A stretch of DNA of 64,000 nt from the NCBI RefSeq assembly GCF_038246755.1, contig NZ_CP134706.1:3472001-3536000 (forward strand). The letters are read 5' to 3'. The translations under genes and the position numbers were made by a program. The notes under the pieces were generated by a model. The model saw nothing but the letters and a program-made list of their open reading frames with translations, made no database searches and had not been told where the DNA came from. Of this stretch, positions 61,266-64,000 are shown piece after piece (within the stretch, counting starts at the first letter, position 1; every line of letters starts with the position of its first letter). Origin of the DNA: Micromonospora sp. FIMYZ51 (GTDB taxonomy: Bacteria > Actinomycetota > Actinomycetes > Mycobacteriales > Micromonosporaceae).

Positions 61266-61359
61266 GCGAACCCTTCGCGAAATCGTGGACGGACTGCCGT
61301 CCCGGGAACTGGCTGGGGTTGGCCTGGCCGTCTTCAAGTGTCTCATTCATCAGCACGTG

Positions 61360-61414
61360 GAGACTTTGTCCGCCTTTTCGCTGCTGCTAGATGCGCTATA
61401 GGGGGCAAAGTCTC
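61360..61414. promoter_or_regulatory. Inverted repeat between UvrA-like and MerR genes
   Basis: GAGACTTTG (61360-61368) and CAAAGTCTC (61406-61414) are perfect 9-bp arms with 37 bases between them, in the divergent promoter gap. A MerR-type operator controlling both genes is likely. Confidence 0.65.
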
Positions 61415-61443
61415 AAACGACGTGTAAGCAGTAGGCTGATCGG

Positions 61444-62157
61444 GTGACGGGTCGGATGGGGCGGCTGCGCGCGGTCGACCTGGCCGCGACGGTGGGCATC
61501 TCGGTGCAGCAGGTCCGCAACTATGTCGATCTCGGCGTGTTGCCGCCGGTCGAGCGCACCCCGAGCGGCTACCGGATCTTCACCCCGGCGCATGCCCGGG
61601 CGCTCGCCGTGGCCCGGACCATGGCCGAGGGGCACGGCTGGGCGCGTACCCGGCAGGTCATGACGGCGGTACACCACGGTGACCTGCCGGCGGCGCTGGC
61701 GGCGCTCGACGCCGGCCACGCCGAGCTGGACCGCGAGCGCGCCGAGATCCGCCGGGTGCTCGGTGCGTTCGAGACGGTGGTGGCCAGCCCGCCGGTCGCC
61801 GCGCCGCGCCGCGCGGTCCGCATCGGCGCGGTGGCCGACCTGGTCGGGGTCCGCACCTCACAGCTGCGTCTCTGGGAGGCCCGCGGGCTGCTGCGGCCAA
61901 GCCGCCAGCGGGGCACCGGATACCGGGTGTACGACGAAAGCGAGGTGCGCGCCGCTCAGGTGGTGGCGCTGCTCCGCCGGGGCGCCTATCCGTTCGAGAT
62001 CATCACCGCCGTGCTGGACGAGATGCGCACCACCGGCAGCCCGCAGCGGGTTCGCGCCGAGTTGGCCCGCCGGGAGCAGGACCTGCACCGGCGTAGCCTG
62101 CGCCGGCTGGCCGCGTCGGCGGCCCTGCACGACTACCTGGGCTGCCTGGGGCGGTGA
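61444..62157 (+). CDS. Double MerR-HTH regulator
   Basis: This 237-aa protein has two MerR-type helix-turn-helix modules: AVDLAATVGISVQQVRNYVDLG (about 10-31, wing GYRIFTP) and IGAVADLVGVRTSQLRLWEARG (about 126-147, wing GYRVYDE). It thus resembles a fused dimer. GTG follows TAGGCT by six bases (leaderless type). Its divergent target is the UvrA-like gene. Confidence 0.88.
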   Translation: MTGRMGRLRAVDLAATVGISVQQVRNYVDLGVLPPVERTPSGYRIFTPAHARALAVARTMAEGHGWARTRQVMTAVHHGDLPAALAALDAGHAELDRERAEIRRVLGAFETVVASPPVAAPRRAVRIGAVADLVGVRTSQLRLWEARGLLRPSRQRGTGYRVYDESEVRAAQVVALLRRGAYPFEIITAVLDEMRTTGSPQRVRAELARREQDLHRRSLRRLAASAALHDYLGCLGR

Positions 62158-62160
62158 CCG

Positions 62161-62208
62161 CCGCCCGCCATCACCGCCGCCCGCCATCACCGCCGCCCGC
62201 CATCACCG
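62161..62208. repeat. 16-bp triplicate repeat
   Basis: Three perfect copies of CCGCCCGCCATCACCG follow the MerR-like stop. They form part of a 99-bp gap before the end of the convergent methyltransferase gene. No coding role. Confidence 0.9.
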
Positions 62209-62256
62209 CCGTCGGTCAGCCCGCGGTCGGCACCGGCCCGGCCGCCACCGCGCGGT

Positions 62257-62988
62257 TCACCGCAGCACCAGCAGGTCCAGGTGGTCGACGACGGGGCCGG
62301 GTGGGGCCTCGGCGGCGACTGCCCGCAGCCGGGCCAGACCCTGCTGGTACTCCGCCTCGGTGATCAGTTGCAGCGGCGTGTGTGCGCGTCGGTCCATCCG
62401 CTCGGCGTACTCGGCCATCGAGGCGGCGACGGTCTGCGCCACCGGTTCGACTGTGCTCACCGGAAACCCCGCCTCGGCGAAGGCGCAGCGGACCCGGGCC
62501 AGCCCGGGAAAGCGGTCGAGCGCCGGGATCGCCTCGGGAAACCAGCTGAACAGGGTGATCCGCTGGTATCGGCCGGGAAAGGGGGAGCGGATCAACACCG
62601 GGGCACCGGGCCGCAGCACCCTGCGCAGTTCACGCGCCATGGTGTCCAGGTCGGGAACGTGGTGGATCATCGTCGACAGCCAGGCACCGTCCACGCTGGA
62701 GCCGGCCAGCGGCAGCGCGCGGGCGTCCCCGGCCAACAGGGGACGGTACGGGCAGCGGTCCCGCATCGCGGGTGCCGGCTCCACCGCGAGCACCCGGATG
62801 CCGTACCAGTCGGTGAACGCGCGGGCCCAGGTGCCGGTACCGGCGCCCAGGTCCAGCAGGGTGGTGCCGGTCCGGGGCCGCAGGTGTTGCCGGACGGCGT
62901 CGCGCCAGCGGTGCAGCCCTGTCGTTCCCAGTTCGCGACCGGCGGCGAACGCGGCGGCGTTTGTGTCGTCGTAGGAGATCAGGGCCAC
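62257..62988 (-). CDS. SAM-dependent methyltransferase (class I)
   Basis: This 243-aa protein has motif I LLDLGAGTGTWARA (about 44-57), VLAVEPAPAM and the post-motif GAWLSTMIHHVPD. Family of small-molecule methyltransferases, substrate unknown. GTG at 62988 follows GAGGGG; the GTG two codons upstream overlaps that site. Confidence 0.85.
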   Translation of the reverse strand: MALISYDDTNAAAFAAGRELGTTGLHRWRDAVRQHLRPRTGTTLLDLGAGTGTWARAFTDWYGIRVLAVEPAPAMRDRCPYRPLLAGDARALPLAGSSVDGAWLSTMIHHVPDLDTMARELRRVLRPGAPVLIRSPFPGRYQRITLFSWFPEAIPALDRFPGLARVRCAFAEAGFPVSTVEPVAQTVAASMAEYAERMDRRAHTPLQLITEAEYQQGLARLRAVAAEAPPGPVVDHLDLLVLR

Positions 62989-63142
62989 GGCCACCCCCTC
63001 GCGATCGTCGCCCGACGGATCCGGCCGACCACTGCGGCGTTTCTATCCGCACGGTGACCGTGCGGTCAACCAGTTGTGATCCACCGCGCAACACGGTGGG
63101 CGGTGGCCCGTGGCCACCGCCCACCGTGGAGGTTTCCCGGAA

Positions 63143-64000
63143 TCAGCGCAGCGCGCAGGGTGAGGCCAGGTTCACCAGGTCGCCGGGGCGGTTGCCGTTG
63201 ACCCGGCCGATCGCGGTGGCGATCCGGTTGATGGCGGCGACCCGCCGGTCCACCAGGGGACCGACGATGGCGTTCTGGACGAAGTTGGCGCCGCCCTGGG
63301 GGTTGGCGGCCTGCTGGGCGAGGCGGGCGTTGGCGTCGGCGATCTGCGCGTCCAGGTTGGCCAGTTCCCGCTGCACCTCGGCAGCGGCCTGGGCGGGCAC
63401 GGCCGGCAGCCGGTCGGCCACGCTCGGGCAACTCACCGTCTGGGCGACACCGGCGTTGCCGTTGTTGCCCGCATTGCCGTTGCCGTTGTTCCCGGCGTTG
63501 CCGTTGTTGCCCGCGTTGCCGTTGCCGTTGTTCCCGGCGTTGCCGTTGTTGCCCGCGTTGCCGTTGCCAGCATTCCCGTTGTTGCCCGCGTTACCGGCGT
63601 TGCCGTTGACCGCGCTGGGGATGCCGGCGGCGTTCAGCCCGCAGGTCGCCAGGCTGCTCAGGTCGGGACGCTGCCCACCGGCGCGGTTGATGTTGATGCC
63701 GATCCGGTCGAGTGCGGCGGTGCGCTTGCTGGCCAGGGGGCCGAGGATGGCGTTCTGGACGAAGTTGGCGCCGCCCTGGGGGTTGGCGGCCTGTTGGGCG
63801 AGGCGGGCGTTGGCTTCCTCGATCTGCTTGTCGAGGTTTGCCAGTTCCTGCTCGACTCCGGCTTGTGCGGCGGCCGGTACGTTGGCCAGCTTGTCCCGCA
63901 CCGTCGGGCAGTTCGCCGTCTGCGCCCCACTGCTGGCGCTGTCGTCGGCCGAGGCCAGCGTCAGACCGGCCCCCAGCAGCGCCACCGCGAGGACGCCGAC
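63143..64000 (-). CDS. Secreted protein of two duplicated Cys-bounded domains joined by Asn/Gly repeat (N-terminus outside)
   Basis: The frame enters from the right edge with a signal-peptide core (VGVLAVALLGAGLTLASA) and runs to 63143. Two homologous domains of about 90 residues each begin and end in Cys (CPTVRDKLANVP to SSLATC; CPSVADRLPAVP to NLASPC) and share RLAQQAANPQGGANFVQNAI exactly. Between them is a 53-residue tract of NGNAGNNGNAGNNG-type units. The domains are predicted helical (QELANLDKQIEEANARLAQ). Extracellular or wall-associated; no known family. The true start is beyond the window. Confidence 0.8.
   Translation of the reverse strand, partial: VGVLAVALLGAGLTLASADDSASSGAQTANCPTVRDKLANVPAAAQAGVEQELANLDKQIEEANARLAQQAANPQGGANFVQNAILGPLASKRTAALDRIGININRAGGQRPDLSSLATCGLNAAGIPSAVNGNAGNAGNNGNAGNGNAGNNGNAGNNGNGNAGNNGNAGNNGNGNAGNNGNAGVAQTVSCPSVADRLPAVPAQAAAEVQRELANLDAQIADANARLAQQAANPQGGANFVQNAIVGPLVDRRVAAINRIATAIGRVNGNRPGDLVNLASPCALR
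63449..63607. repeat. Asn/Gly-coding minisatellite
   Basis: A 159-bp tract built from GGC AAC GCG/AAC codon triplets, with a 42-bp higher-order unit (14 residues, NAGNNGNAGNNGNG) occurring about two and a half times plus degenerate flanks. It keeps the frame of the secreted protein. Confidence 0.85.

Noticed and set aside
63449..63607. CRISPR-like array at the right end
   Set aside because: The periodicity is of 3-base codons (Asn/Gly/Ala) in frame, with no spacers of unique sequence.
1..64000. Prophage, plasmid or integrative element
   Set aside because: No integrase, relaxase, transposase, tRNA target or direct-repeat boundaries were found; composition is even across the window.

Overview
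The window is uniformly very GC-rich, with ATG and GTG starts, many ATGA/GTGA stop-start overlaps, and several promoters of the form TAnnnT plus 6-7 nt directly before a start codon (leaderless style). Gene content (PHO-box-type pstSCAB, DUF397/XRE pair, EccB, PucR-type regulator, PemK-like protein, abundant IclR/MerR/GntR/LacI regulators) points to a filamentous actinomycete. I infer a Micromonosporaceae member, probably Micromonospora-like; that is inference, not a database result. I saw no rRNA, tRNA, CRISPR array, transposase or integrase, so this looks like ordinary chromosome.

Layout. 1-2952: end of a secreted protein behind a LacI-type palindrome, a PepSY membrane protein with a repeat-coded tail, and an SRPBCC protein. 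3016-16677: an apparently complete aromatic catabolic island. On the minus strand lie an ABC importer (two permeases and an ATPase), an aromatic aldehyde dehydrogenase, an IclR regulator and pobA. Divergently on the plus strand lies pcaIJFHGBDC followed by a second IclR gene. Together these could take an aromatic aldehyde or 4-hydroxybenzoate through protocatechuate and beta-ketoadipate to succinyl-CoA and acetyl-CoA. The shared promoter region carries an array of GTTCG/CGAAC-like half sites.

16788-23748: cation/proton antiporter, PucR regulator divergent from a ferredoxin reductase/fatty-acid desaturase pair, a small membrane protein and an orphan eccB. 24119-28375: small terpenoid cluster (LuxR-type regulator, polyprenyl diphosphate synthase, class I terpene cyclase, P450). 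28606-31623: XRE/TPR regulator with two very small genes, divergent from a HutC-type GntR gene coupled to a GNAT enzyme. 31727-42895: accessory enzymes and regulators with clear operators: YtrA-type ABC exporter, a MerR gene with two near-identical 24-bp sites, a short PEP-utilising protein, a HxlR gene beside two imine-reductase-like genes.

42992-50406: GH63-like hydrolase, phoU, and a PHO-box-driven pstSCAB operon with a 15-bp hairpin after pstS, followed by a winged-helix regulator whose receiver lacks the phospho-acceptor Asp. 50504-64000: DUF2267, PemK-like, GGDEF, DUF397/XRE, LacI with tandem operators, Ser/Thr kinase, nitrilase, DedA, tyrosine-phosphatase-like, a short UvrA-like ATPase divergent from a double-HTH MerR protein, a methyltransferase, and a secreted protein of two duplicated Cys-bounded domains joined by an Asn/Gly repeat.

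A 56-bp element made of two GTTAATAAGGGGCCCTT-type units occurs twice (2966-3021 and 55023-55078) and supplies the last codons of the gene it touches in both places.
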